This document shows positions 32,201 through 38,398 of a stretch of 38,398 bases of DNA, piece after piece. Position numbers and translations under genes: made by a program. Each line of letters starts with the position of its first letter. Position 1 is the stretch's first letter. The DNA is from an uncultured Bacteroidales bacterium. GTDB lineage: Bacteria > Bacteroidota > Bacteroidia > Bacteroidales > Paludibacteraceae. Location: NCBI GenBank assembly GCA_934728255.1, contig CAKVEC010000016.1, positions 1 to 38,398 on the forward strand. The letters run 5' to 3'. The notes beneath the pieces are model-generated. The model was given only the letters and a program-made list of their open reading frames with translations, made no database searches and was not told where the DNA came from.

Positions 32201-32535
32201 GAGGTATCATCGGGTCGGAGCAACAACGCCACGACATCGCCGCACTCATCGGCAAGGCGTGGACGAACAATGATCTATGCGACTGGTTCTCCGGACGCCG
32301 GCAACTGCTGCGTGAGCAGGCGATATTAGTGGACGGCGAGGAACGCCGCCCCGACCGAGTGATGATCAGCGGGCAAGAAGTGGTGGTACTGGATTACAAA
32401 TTCGGCACACAACCCAAGCCCGAATACCGCACGCAGGTGCGAGGTTATATGACCGCTATGCGTGCCTTAGGTTACACCCACGTGAAGGGATACCTCTGGT
32501 ACGCCCGCACCGGAAAATTGGAGGAAGTACAATGA
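29293..32535 (+). CDS. addA: AddA/RecB-type UvrD-family helicase-nuclease
   Basis: 1,080 residues with a GTG start at 29293, fixed by the Walker A motif CRASAGTGKT beginning about residue 11 and by repeats immediately upstream. Superfamily 1 helicase motifs: motif Ia AVTFTNKATAEM, motif II IMIDEFQDTSRLQWQ (about 390), motif III LIVGDIKQSIYRWRNGD (about 421), a motif V-like HSSKGLESKTLFIPF (about 736) and motif VI LLYVALTRAADNLYIY (about 813). The C-terminal nuclease core is RPDRVMISGQEVVVLDYKFG (about 1018-1037), with Asp and Asp-Tyr-Lys as in PD-(D/E)XK. Together with the overlapping downstream gene it should form an AddAB helicase-nuclease that processes double-strand breaks for RecA and degrades foreign linear DNA. 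Helicase and nuclease sites both appear intact. Confidence 0.9.
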   Translation: MLDHTHSLNVCRASAGTGKTFTLAAYYVGLLLSGVSYRNILAVTFTNKATAEMKERILTYLLAIAQGDHGEEAFFEKAKSFMLSDTRATDEQLRARAAACFRQMLADYDNVCVSTIDSFLQTLLSGMAQLLGKGAGYSVELDVKRAITTAVDQILTTEMTDQMEPIMVEYLQDQLDNEARWDIRGSIIRMALKLYDESVQMLNSEGKIDFDPDHIRRYKKTLDAWRTRPEFTRLATLREQVEKQKSSVTQKSFVNDLVRMLDNIEGSIHAPKELDADKRFMGMTAAAYTKFSDTQKDKWQADAGALYGQIEELQRLCSICRRTYWECYITGQFLMDMRMMQGLLERINDNLAEANRTLLAESAATLTQALKPGDADFILEKCGIRYKHIMIDEFQDTSRLQWQVFLPLIKDILAAEGNTILIVGDIKQSIYRWRNGDWHIMDGLGKKEDPLAPWFNPHFPALKKNFRSRRNVVQFNLQTMQRILAESEADKQNAYIYNEDYTPDTLGDYYNAKNDGGYVRFRAYPKHIYKGTSLAAQVLKTPRVQADILIDVFTTIESLLQQGGNAADMMILVRTNNEAMAVVKSFNDLRKNTDVFSALGRTRLVSADSFHLDRSASVLLAVNALRYIDTADPVAAKYIELVAPVAEPLAQLAGIDRQLPLYEMLQDIVRLLLCNKQGEFLFSDIAYINCLLDNVRNYVADSGSDRHAFLQYWDDTMHDKSIPAPDTNAIRIMTVHSSKGLESKTLFIPFCTWEMEISRAQKAPVLWCKACVQPEDGTEPLRYIPIKDSKQLAETAYADACAAEHRDQRIDALNLLYVALTRAADNLYIYADINTASTGIDSNSVGSLLLRACGMEDAFIDADTTYCDIEQPCFVEYTIGEQPYIRAAKAHSETAPFGFSGEKEKAATLCSNSHAVRFRQSQESALYTVMGSRAEDIIEHINIGNICHDILAQVEVRDDLPRVIDDFCQRGIIGSEQQRHDIAALIGKAWTNNDLCDWFSGRRQLLREQAILVDGEERRPDRVMISGQEVVVLDYKFGTQPKPEYRTQVRGYMTAMRALGYTHVKGYLWYARTGKLEEVQ

Positions 32536-35345
32536 AAGGATTTTTGCAACATACCGCTGCTTCGTTAGTAGCGCGTTTCGGGTGGGACCAACTGCAGTCG
32601 CTCACCCTCGTTTTCCCGACACACCGCGCGGGGGTGGTACTGAAAAACGAACTGAAAGACCTGCAAAAACAAGCACATTACGCCCCCGTCTTCCTGCCGG
32701 AGATAACCACACTGAGCGAGTTGTTTGACACCCTCTCGCCGCTCTATCAGGAGGACGAACTGCTGCTGGTATTTCGTCTCTACCGTCTTTACAAAGAGAT
32801 AACACACGAGTCGCTTACCCCCGACCTGTTCTATGGCTGGGGACGACAACTGCTCGCCGATTTCAACAATATCGACAAAAGCATCGGCACCCCGGAAGAG
32901 GTGCAGCGTTTCTTTGCCAATGCCGTAGAGGCGAAACAATTAGAGGAACTCGACATTGATGATGAGGTGCGAACCCGATTGGAAGACCTGTGGCAGCACG
33001 GCGAACGCCCGTACGACGAAGAGTCCATACGGCGCAAGTTCACCCTCCTATGGCAGAATATGCCCGAGATATACACCCGCCTCAATGCGGAGTTGGACGC
33101 AGAGCAAAAAGGCTACGAGGGTATGCGTATGCGCCGTGCCGTGGCTGATACCGACACATGGCTTCCGCGCTATGCCGGCAAGACGTTTGTCTTTATCGGG
33201 TTCAACTATCTGATGCCAGTGGAGAAAGACCTGATGACCTTGCTCCACGACCGCAACCAAGCCCTGTTCTACTGGGACTATGCGGACAACTTCGACACCA
33301 ACGAAAAAGCCTATTCGTTCATCCGCCGCCATATAGCCGACCTCGGCAACGAGGCGGAAGTAACGCACTGGCAGGTGCGTGATGTAACGGTCATCTCAGC
33401 CACCACCGTCAATGCGCAGGCGCAGTATGCGGGGCAGTGGCTGCGGGAACACTACACCGCGCATGGGCAGAGCACGGCTATTGTCATCTGCGACGAGCAG
33501 ATGCTCGAACCCGTCATTTACGCCCTGCCGCCCGTTACCCTCACAGGAGACACACAGCCCGCCCCCGTGAACATCACCAAGGGTTTCCCGCTCTCCAGCA
33601 CACAAATCTATGCCTCCGTGATGGCGTATCTCTCCGACCGGTACAACGACTTGCGCCCCGGAGAGACCTACCCGCAACTGTTAGATCGCCTGTTGGAGGA
33701 GATCGTTACCCCCGCCGAGAACGCCGCACGCAAATCTGCTATAGACAACCCCGATCGGGAAAATACATGGCAATGGCTGCTTATTCAGGAGTCGCTCTAC
33801 CAGACACGCTGCATCATCAATCAGTTTCGCCAACTCCTGCAAACGCCCGTTCTGCAAGCGGAGATACAAAGCCTCTCGCTCTTGCGCAGTCTGCTGCGGC
33901 GTCTGCTGAGCAGTGTTTCGCTGCCCTTCAACGGCGAACCGATAACAGATATACAGGTGATGGGCGTACTGGAAACGCGTATGCTGGATTTTGACAACCT
34001 GCTGCTGCTCAATGTGGAGGAAGGTGTCGTGCCGCGGCAGGAGACCGACCTGTCGTTTATTCCCTACTACCTGCGCAAGGCATATAGTATGCAGACCCGC
34101 GAAGAGAGTGCATCGGTCTATGCGTACAACTTCTTTCGCCTGCTCAGCCGCGCAGGCAACACCACGCTGCTATTCAGCGACGCCGATACGGCTATGGGGC
34201 GCAAGACGATGTCGCGATTTATCATGCAGATGCTGGTCAGCCCGCAGTTCCATATCACCAAGTACACACTCGCCGAGAACAACCAACTCAACCTCACCCC
34301 GCTGATCAACTTGGAGCATAACGAAACAAGTCTCTATTCGCTGTTGGAAAAAGGCGAAGACAATACGCTGCGCTACAAAACGGACGGACGTATGTTTACC
34401 CTTTCACCCTCTGCGCTCTCCACATATATCGACTGTCCGCGCCGCTTCTATCTGCAATACATCCTCGGAGTGCGGGCGGACGACACCGAAATGCTTATTT
34501 TTGCCCCCAACACACTCGGTTCGTTTGTGCATAGCGGTATGGAATATATCTACAAGGGGCTTTGCGGCTGTACGGACAACCGACCACATACCATTGACCC
34601 GCAGACGCTTCAGCAGATACTCAACGATTCCGCCCTGTTGGAACAAGTGTTAGACGCCGCCTATACGGCACAGAACAAAGAATACAACCGGACGCACCCG
34701 ACCGGCGAAAACGCCGCACCGCACTATATCAAAGAGGAGCATCGTATGGAGAACACGGTTATCCGCGGCTATATCCGCCGTATTATAGAGCGCGATATAC
34801 AAGACGCTACGGCTCCCGGTTTGCAGATCTGTCTTTTGGAGCAGAAACGCACATTCCCCGTGGATTTGGGCAACGACCTCGGCATTATCCGTGTAGGAGG
34901 AAAAATCGACCGGCTAGACATCGTGGGCAGCACTATGCGCGTGGTGGACTATAAGACCGGCGCATACAACAAAAAGAAACTCTCGGCGGACAGCATAGAC
35001 AAACTCTTTACCGACAAGAACGCCCACTATGTACTCCAAACGCTCATATACAGCGAAGCCGTAGCACATACCGACCACAGCGGAAGCCCGCTACCGCTAC
35101 AGCCGAATCTCTATTATCCGCAGCGCAAACTGACCACGCCCGGTCTGCAAACTACGGTATCGGTCAGTAAACAAGAGGTGAATGATTACACCGAGGTGCG
35201 CCCAGATTTCCTGCCGCTACTCACCGACAAACTCCGCGAGGTGCTGACCACCACTTCTTTTCCGCAAGTAGAGGAAAAAGACTGTTCCCCACTCTGTCCG
35301 TTCCTACAGATATGCGACCGCTCCCCGCAGACATTCAATATGTAA
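32532..35345 (+). CDS. addB: AddB-type nuclease subunit with iron-sulfur cysteines
   Basis: 937 residues. The ATG overlaps the addA stop by 4 bases (translational coupling). The N-terminal half is an inactivated helicase fold; the region corresponding to Walker A reads FPTHRAGVVLKNEL and has no GKT/GKS. The C-terminal part is a PD-(D/E)XK nuclease: CPRRFYLQYILG with Cys634, GGKIDRLDIVGSTMRVVDYK (about 788-807, Asp and DYK) and the terminal DCSPLCPFLQIC (about 916-927). The four cysteines match the 4Fe-4S staple of AddB. The partner is the upstream AddA. Lack of a Walker A motif is known in several AddB/RexB-like subunits and need not mean loss of function. Confidence 0.88.
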   Translation: MKGFLQHTAASLVARFGWDQLQSLTLVFPTHRAGVVLKNELKDLQKQAHYAPVFLPEITTLSELFDTLSPLYQEDELLLVFRLYRLYKEITHESLTPDLFYGWGRQLLADFNNIDKSIGTPEEVQRFFANAVEAKQLEELDIDDEVRTRLEDLWQHGERPYDEESIRRKFTLLWQNMPEIYTRLNAELDAEQKGYEGMRMRRAVADTDTWLPRYAGKTFVFIGFNYLMPVEKDLMTLLHDRNQALFYWDYADNFDTNEKAYSFIRRHIADLGNEAEVTHWQVRDVTVISATTVNAQAQYAGQWLREHYTAHGQSTAIVICDEQMLEPVIYALPPVTLTGDTQPAPVNITKGFPLSSTQIYASVMAYLSDRYNDLRPGETYPQLLDRLLEEIVTPAENAARKSAIDNPDRENTWQWLLIQESLYQTRCIINQFRQLLQTPVLQAEIQSLSLLRSLLRRLLSSVSLPFNGEPITDIQVMGVLETRMLDFDNLLLLNVEEGVVPRQETDLSFIPYYLRKAYSMQTREESASVYAYNFFRLLSRAGNTTLLFSDADTAMGRKTMSRFIMQMLVSPQFHITKYTLAENNQLNLTPLINLEHNETSLYSLLEKGEDNTLRYKTDGRMFTLSPSALSTYIDCPRRFYLQYILGVRADDTEMLIFAPNTLGSFVHSGMEYIYKGLCGCTDNRPHTIDPQTLQQILNDSALLEQVLDAAYTAQNKEYNRTHPTGENAAPHYIKEEHRMENTVIRGYIRRIIERDIQDATAPGLQICLLEQKRTFPVDLGNDLGIIRVGGKIDRLDIVGSTMRVVDYKTGAYNKKKLSADSIDKLFTDKNAHYVLQTLIYSEAVAHTDHSGSPLPLQPNLYYPQRKLTTPGLQTTVSVSKQEVNDYTEVRPDFLPLLTDKLREVLTTTSFPQVEEKDCSPLCPFLQICDRSPQTFNM

Positions 35346-35349
35346 AATC

Positions 35350-35382
35350 CGCATAGGATGCGCATAGGATAGGCTTAGGATA
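35350..35382. repeat. Three-copy 11-bp tandem array between convergent genes
   Basis: CGCATAGGATG, CGCATAGGATA and GGCTTAGGATA fill nearly the whole 41-base gap between the addB stop and the stop of the sugar transferase gene. A weak 6-bp stem (GCACTC/GAGTGC, 35383-35399) overlaps the stop codon of the latter but has no T-run. Confidence 0.92.
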
Positions 35383-35386
35383 GCAC

Positions 35387-36886
35387 TCACGCCGAGTGCA
35401 TACGCTTGAACAATATCGAGTGCATTGTCATAAAGAAATAGCGTACATCAGTCAGGAACGGGTGCTTGAAATAGGCGTCCAGGTACTTGTTCTCGCTTGC
35501 GAACAGTTCGTCGAAAGTCTTCGGGTGGTCGATATAGAACGGCGGTATCAGCCCCGGTTTGCAGCGGGTGCGTTTTTCCTGCAGGTCTGCAGGATAAGTG
35601 TCGAACATTGTCTGCGAGATAGGGCGTACCCCTACTAATTTGACATCGCCTTTGAGCCAGTTGATGAGCATAGGCAACTCGTCCAACCAATACTTGCGCA
35701 TAAACCGCCCCCACGTGGTGATACGCCAGTCGTCGTTGCTCTTGTCGGCTATGTCCATTCCTCCCCGCTTGTCGAACACATACTTCTGGATATACTCGGC
35801 ATAGGGGTGCATGGTACGGAACTTGTAGATGTACACATACTTTTTGTCTTTCCCCACGCGGCGCAGTTTGATCAACGGACCATAGACTTTGATCTGCTCC
35901 TGCGGGTAAGGCTGCGAATGACGGTGCGCAAAGATATACTCGATATGCCCCATCGGCACCACCTCGTCCACCTCGAAGCCGCAATAATACAGCCGTCCGA
36001 ACACTTCGGTCTTGCTGAGCATACGTTTGCGCCCTTTGGTCAGGTCGTAGTAGAGACGCGACATTAGGAGCAGACGCGGAATGACACGTTTCCAAAAGAA
36101 ATACACCGAATAGACTATCCAGCGGATAACGGGCGGATAGCGGTTGAGAATCTTCTGTTTGATATACTCCTGCGGGCGGTAGCAGCACACGTATCGCCCC
36201 TCGTCGGGCAGTTTCTGATTGACAATACAGAAACGGCGGTTGATACCTTTGGCATCGTTGAGCAAGGTTAAGTCAACCAATGTACTGTATTCGTAATCGG
36301 GTATTTGCAGGAAACTGAAGCGGTCGCGATTGGCTACCACCTTGGTCTGACGGTTGTCCAAACGGGCTTTCTCCAAGAGCATTCGGTAGTCTTCCTCTGT
36401 GGTAAGCGAGAGTACCGACTGGTGGATGGACTCAACCGAAGCATCGCTGCGGCGTTCGTCAGGACGCACTACGGTGGCATGTTCGCGCTGCTCGATCTGC
36501 ATCGCGGGCACCGTCATATTCTGTGCATATTTCCAATAATGCTCCGCTAATATGACGAAGAAATCCATTACTGTCACAATGCCCACCATCCACATCGCCA
36601 CAGTGGTAGAAAATTGTTGGTCCAACTCCGGCAAAGCGTACTGACAAAGCAGCATCATCGCCGTGGCAGTAAGTGCCAGCGAGAGCAGCGACTGCCAATA
36701 CCATGTTTTCTTGTAGGAGCGATAGAGTTGGAAAACAATCCCTACGGCAATCCAGACAAGCGTCATCACGGCAAACAGCCCGAGATAACTCCATATCTCC
36801 GCCTTGTCAGCCGCCAACCGCCAAATCAAACAAATGACAATAGAAATAATCCAGATAACAATGTCAATGCCTATTTGCTTCCGCAT
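35387..36886 (-). CDS. Membrane sugar transferase (polyprenyl-phosphate hexose-1-P transferase family)
   Basis: 499 residues. Four predicted membrane helices lie in the first 115 residues (about 8-25, 34-54, 66-84, 95-114). A cytosolic middle region of about 200 residues follows, then a bacterial sugar transferase domain (PF02397) at about 320-490: YGPLIKLRRVG, YIYKFRTMHPYAEYIQ, WGRFMRKYWLDELPMLINWL and GDVKLVGVRPIS are its core motifs (KFRTM, LDELP, VRP). Family members move a sugar phosphate to undecaprenyl phosphate, the first step of exopolysaccharide, capsule or glycan synthesis at the inner membrane. The sequence before the catalytic core diverges from the usual hydrophobic anchor (FFWKRVIPRLLLMSRLYY). 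The start overlaps the upstream deacetylase-like gene by 16 bases. Confidence 0.9.
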   Translation of the reverse strand: MRKQIGIDIVIWIISIVICLIWRLAADKAEIWSYLGLFAVMTLVWIAVGIVFQLYRSYKKTWYWQSLLSLALTATAMMLLCQYALPELDQQFSTTVAMWMVGIVTVMDFFVILAEHYWKYAQNMTVPAMQIEQREHATVVRPDERRSDASVESIHQSVLSLTTEEDYRMLLEKARLDNRQTKVVANRDRFSFLQIPDYEYSTLVDLTLLNDAKGINRRFCIVNQKLPDEGRYVCCYRPQEYIKQKILNRYPPVIRWIVYSVYFFWKRVIPRLLLMSRLYYDLTKGRKRMLSKTEVFGRLYYCGFEVDEVVPMGHIEYIFAHRHSQPYPQEQIKVYGPLIKLRRVGKDKKYVYIYKFRTMHPYAEYIQKYVFDKRGGMDIADKSNDDWRITTWGRFMRKYWLDELPMLINWLKGDVKLVGVRPISQTMFDTYPADLQEKRTRCKPGLIPPFYIDHPKTFDELFASENKYLDAYFKHPFLTDVRYFFMTMHSILFKRMHSA

Positions 36887-37659
36887 ACAATCAAAATTCG
36901 CTTAACTATATTTTTTAGATTTTGTATTATCAGTTCTTTTGCCCACTGCCCCTTGCCTGCCGCCCACCGCTGCGGGTGGGTTGTCATCATAATCCGTTTG
37001 GGCAGTGTGCCGTTTTTCAATGCGTTGATAATATCGTCCGTGGTGTGATAGGTCAGCCCCTGCCGCACCCATTCGTCCTGCCAAACGGGTATCTTGTCCC
37101 GCACCGAAACCCGGTACCCGTCCCAGCAACGCCCCGTGTCGGTGAGGTAGAAGACCTGCGAAAAATCCACGTCAAAATAGGGTTCGCCTATGATACCCGA
37201 TTGGCGGTAGTCGTATTTTTTCCACAAGTCTCGCCCGTCATAGCGACTTGTCGGGGCTCCATGCATACAGATGGTGCGTACGGAATAGAATGTACGGAAA
37301 TACTGTAGACCCTGCTCAAAGTGCAGAAACGCCTTGTCTATATCGCCGTGCGCTAAAGCCATATCCTCGTAGTGGTAGCCTATCTCATGTCCCAAATCGG
37401 CTATGCGGCGAATGGCATTAGGCTGATTGCTCTCGGGTACAACACGGAAATAATAACTTGCCCGTGCGTGTATTTGATGCTCTATTTCCGCCGTGTCAAT
37501 GCTATTCTGCGGGCAATGGTCCACATCGTGCCGCAGAATCACATAGCGTTCGGGCAAATGCTCCGCCGTACAATAGTCCTCAAAGGTCAAGAAAGCATAG
37601 CCTTTCGACAGAAAAGCCTGTAGCAACACATTGTATTTGGCTAATGTAAAATCTTTCAT
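36871..37659 (-). CDS. Polysaccharide deacetylase-like protein
   Basis: 262 residues from the ATG at 37659 (MKDFTLAKYNVLLQAF). An upstream in-frame ATG at 37713 would overlap the previous gene and add a leader with no counterpart. Carbohydrate esterase 4-like motifs: ILRHDVDHCPQNS (about 39-51, the HDVD metal motif) and LGHEIGYHYEDMA (about 91-103, His-x3-His metal ligands). No signal peptide, so it is probably cytosolic. Such proteins act on surface polysaccharide or its precursors, which fits the following sugar transferase gene, overlapping by 16 bases. The exact substrate is not evident. Confidence 0.8.
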   Translation of the reverse strand: MKDFTLAKYNVLLQAFLSKGYAFLTFEDYCTAEHLPERYVILRHDVDHCPQNSIDTAEIEHQIHARASYYFRVVPESNQPNAIRRIADLGHEIGYHYEDMALAHGDIDKAFLHFEQGLQYFRTFYSVRTICMHGAPTSRYDGRDLWKKYDYRQSGIIGEPYFDVDFSQVFYLTDTGRCWDGYRVSVRDKIPVWQDEWVRQGLTYHTTDDIINALKNGTLPKRIMMTTHPQRWAAGKGQWAKELIIQNLKNIVKRILIVCGSK

Positions 37660-37694
37660 CAAATCTCTAACTTTCAACAACCGTATGCAGGTTC

Positions 37695-38216
37695 TCAATA
37701 TAGTTCCAGCCATTCCACCCTGTTTCCGACCGTCTCAAGATATTTCCGGAACTCCTCCTGGCTGATTACCACGGTGCCGCGGCAGTCGTTTGGGTGAAAA
37801 CTGAGCGATGCAGCATTTTGCAGGTTTTGGTCAAGGAACAAAATCACGTGATGTTCGGTATCATTGATGAGTCCGAACGGACTGACACTTCCCGGCTCCA
37901 ACCCGAGATAGCGCAGCATACGCTCGGGGCTGGCAAAGGAGAGTTTACCGGGAGCGGGCTGTCCTGCGGCTTGCAGCGATGCTTTGAGCCGCTGCTCCAG
38001 GTCGTGGATAGCCAGGTCGTGGTCGCAATCAAAACAGATCAGATAGTGCTGATTGCCCTTGTGGTTGCGCATAAAAATGTTTTTGCAATGCACGCTCCCG
38101 TCGTCGTGCCACCAGCGTTTCGCCTCCTCGATGGTCTTGCCCTCGGGGTGGTTGTAGCACGAATAATTGATGTGATGCTCTTGCAGATACCGCTCTACCT
38201 GTTCCTGCCGCTCCAT
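37695..38216 (-). CDS. YbaK/ProX-domain aminoacyl-tRNA deacylase (ProXp-ala-like)
   Basis: 173 residues, covering the whole domain. Signature residues: HCKNIFMRNHKGNQHYLICF (about 43-62, with the conserved Lys-Asn and the RNxKG-type core), KLSFASPERMLRYLGLEPGS and VSPFGLINDTEHHVILFLD. Proteins of this kind hydrolyse Ala-tRNA(Pro) and related mischarged tRNAs in trans, correcting prolyl-tRNA synthetase errors. They are commonly annotated as prolyl-tRNA synthetase associated domain proteins. The gene precedes the deacetylase-like gene by 35 bases on the same strand, so the two are probably co-transcribed, although no functional link is apparent. Upstream lies only repeat sequence up to the window edge. 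Confidence 0.9.
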   Translation of the reverse strand: MERQEQVERYLQEHHINYSCYNHPEGKTIEEAKRWWHDDGSVHCKNIFMRNHKGNQHYLICFDCDHDLAIHDLEQRLKASLQAAGQPAPGKLSFASPERMLRYLGLEPGSVSPFGLINDTEHHVILFLDQNLQNAASLSFHPNDCRGTVVISQEEFRKYLETVGNRVEWLELY

Positions 38217-38225
38217 ATTTTTCTG

Positions 38226-38257
38226 TTTATGGGTTTATTAGTTTATGCGTTTATGCG
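38226..38257. repeat. Four-copy 8-bp tandem array
   Basis: TTTATGGG, TTTATTAG, TTTATGCG and TTTATGCG, contiguous, just upstream (minus strand) of the ProXp-like gene start. Confidence 0.88.
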
Positions 38258-38288
38258 ACGTTGAAATGGTTAATATGGTTGATGCGTT

Positions 38289-38398
38289 CATTACGCATTG
38301 TGCATTACGCATTACGCATTATGCATTGTGCATTGTGCATTGTGCATTGTGCATTGTGCATTGTGCATTGTGCATTGTGCATTGTGCATTGTGCATTG
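38289..38398. repeat. Heptamer tandem array of at least 15 copies, running off the window
   Basis: CATTRYG units: CATTACG, CATTGTG, CATTACG, CATTACG and CATTATG, then an uninterrupted run of identical CATTGTG heptamers to the last base. The outer (rightward) copies are identical and the inner ones varied, which suggests ongoing expansion at the right side. The total length is unknown. Confidence 0.97.

Noticed and set aside
32532..35345. addB suspected to be damaged because it lacks a Walker A motif
   Set aside because: The frame is open over its full length and the nuclease and iron-sulfur residues are intact; several AddB/RexB-like subunits lack ATP-binding motifs.
35383..35399. Terminator between addB and the sugar transferase gene
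   Set aside because: Stem of only 6 bp, no T-run on either strand, and it overlaps a stop codon.
38226..38398. Possible CRISPR array
   Set aside because: Units are 7-8 bases and directly contiguous; there are no spacers and no cas genes.
1..38398. tRNA, rRNA or known riboswitches
   Set aside because: No cloverleaf, rRNA core sequence or riboswitch class was recognised in any intergenic gap by reading both strands; a covariance-model scan was not possible.

Overview
The window looks like a chromosomal segment from a member of the Bacteroidales (phylum Bacteroidota). Four things point there: a roughly 2,520-residue secreted protein ending in a type IX secretion (T9SS) type A sorting domain; a 596-residue ribosomal protein S1; almost no Shine-Dalgarno sequences before start codons; and six promoters of the Bacteroidetes -33/-7 type (TTG or TTTG, then TAnnTTTG), all with a 20-base spacer. 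No rRNA, tRNA, CRISPR array or complete insertion sequence was seen. Genus and species cannot be told from this sequence alone.

Left third, minus strand (about 1-9000). An A+T-rich operon runs leftward from a promoter near 8973-9003. After a leader of about 380 bases with a large nested inverted repeat come two TerD-domain proteins, three TerY-like von Willebrand A (vWA) proteins (the last with a C-terminal zinc-ribbon region), a PP2C phosphatase, a Ser/Thr-kinase-like protein with a zinc ribbon, a DUF805 membrane protein with an N-terminal cysteine motif, and a GYF_2-PrsW intramembrane protease. Thirty-four bases further on, the start of a P-type (probably calcium) ATPase runs off the window edge. 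The vWA, phosphatase and kinase trio is the TerY-P triad of tellurium-resistance-type (Ter) stress systems. The attached membrane proteins, including the protease, are the least familiar part.

9100-20100, minus strand. argR lies behind two palindromes spaced exactly like a tandem ARG box that overlap its own promoter. Then come rpsA and a transcription unit made of a small tail-anchored protein and the giant T9SS cargo protein.

20400-29100. On the plus strand are transketolase, a GxxExxY-family gene enclosed by inverted repeats, leuS, and a GHKL-ATPase plus STAS-like regulator pair. A small lipoprotein lies on the minus strand, back to back with a coiled-coil DUF2130 protein.

29290-38398. 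A two-subunit AddA/AddB-type helicase-nuclease (plus strand) faces a minus-strand operon of a ProXp-like editing protein, a polysaccharide deacetylase-like protein and a membrane sugar transferase, probably for surface polysaccharide.

Many intergenic gaps carry short perfect or near-perfect tandem arrays with periods of 7, 8, 9 or 11 bases. Their sequences are unrelated, but the architecture is the same. This is the main genome-scale pattern that gene annotation does not explain. The housekeeping genes tkt, leuS and addAB look clearly richer in G+C than the Ter operon, the GxxExxY gene and the ATPase/STAS pair.
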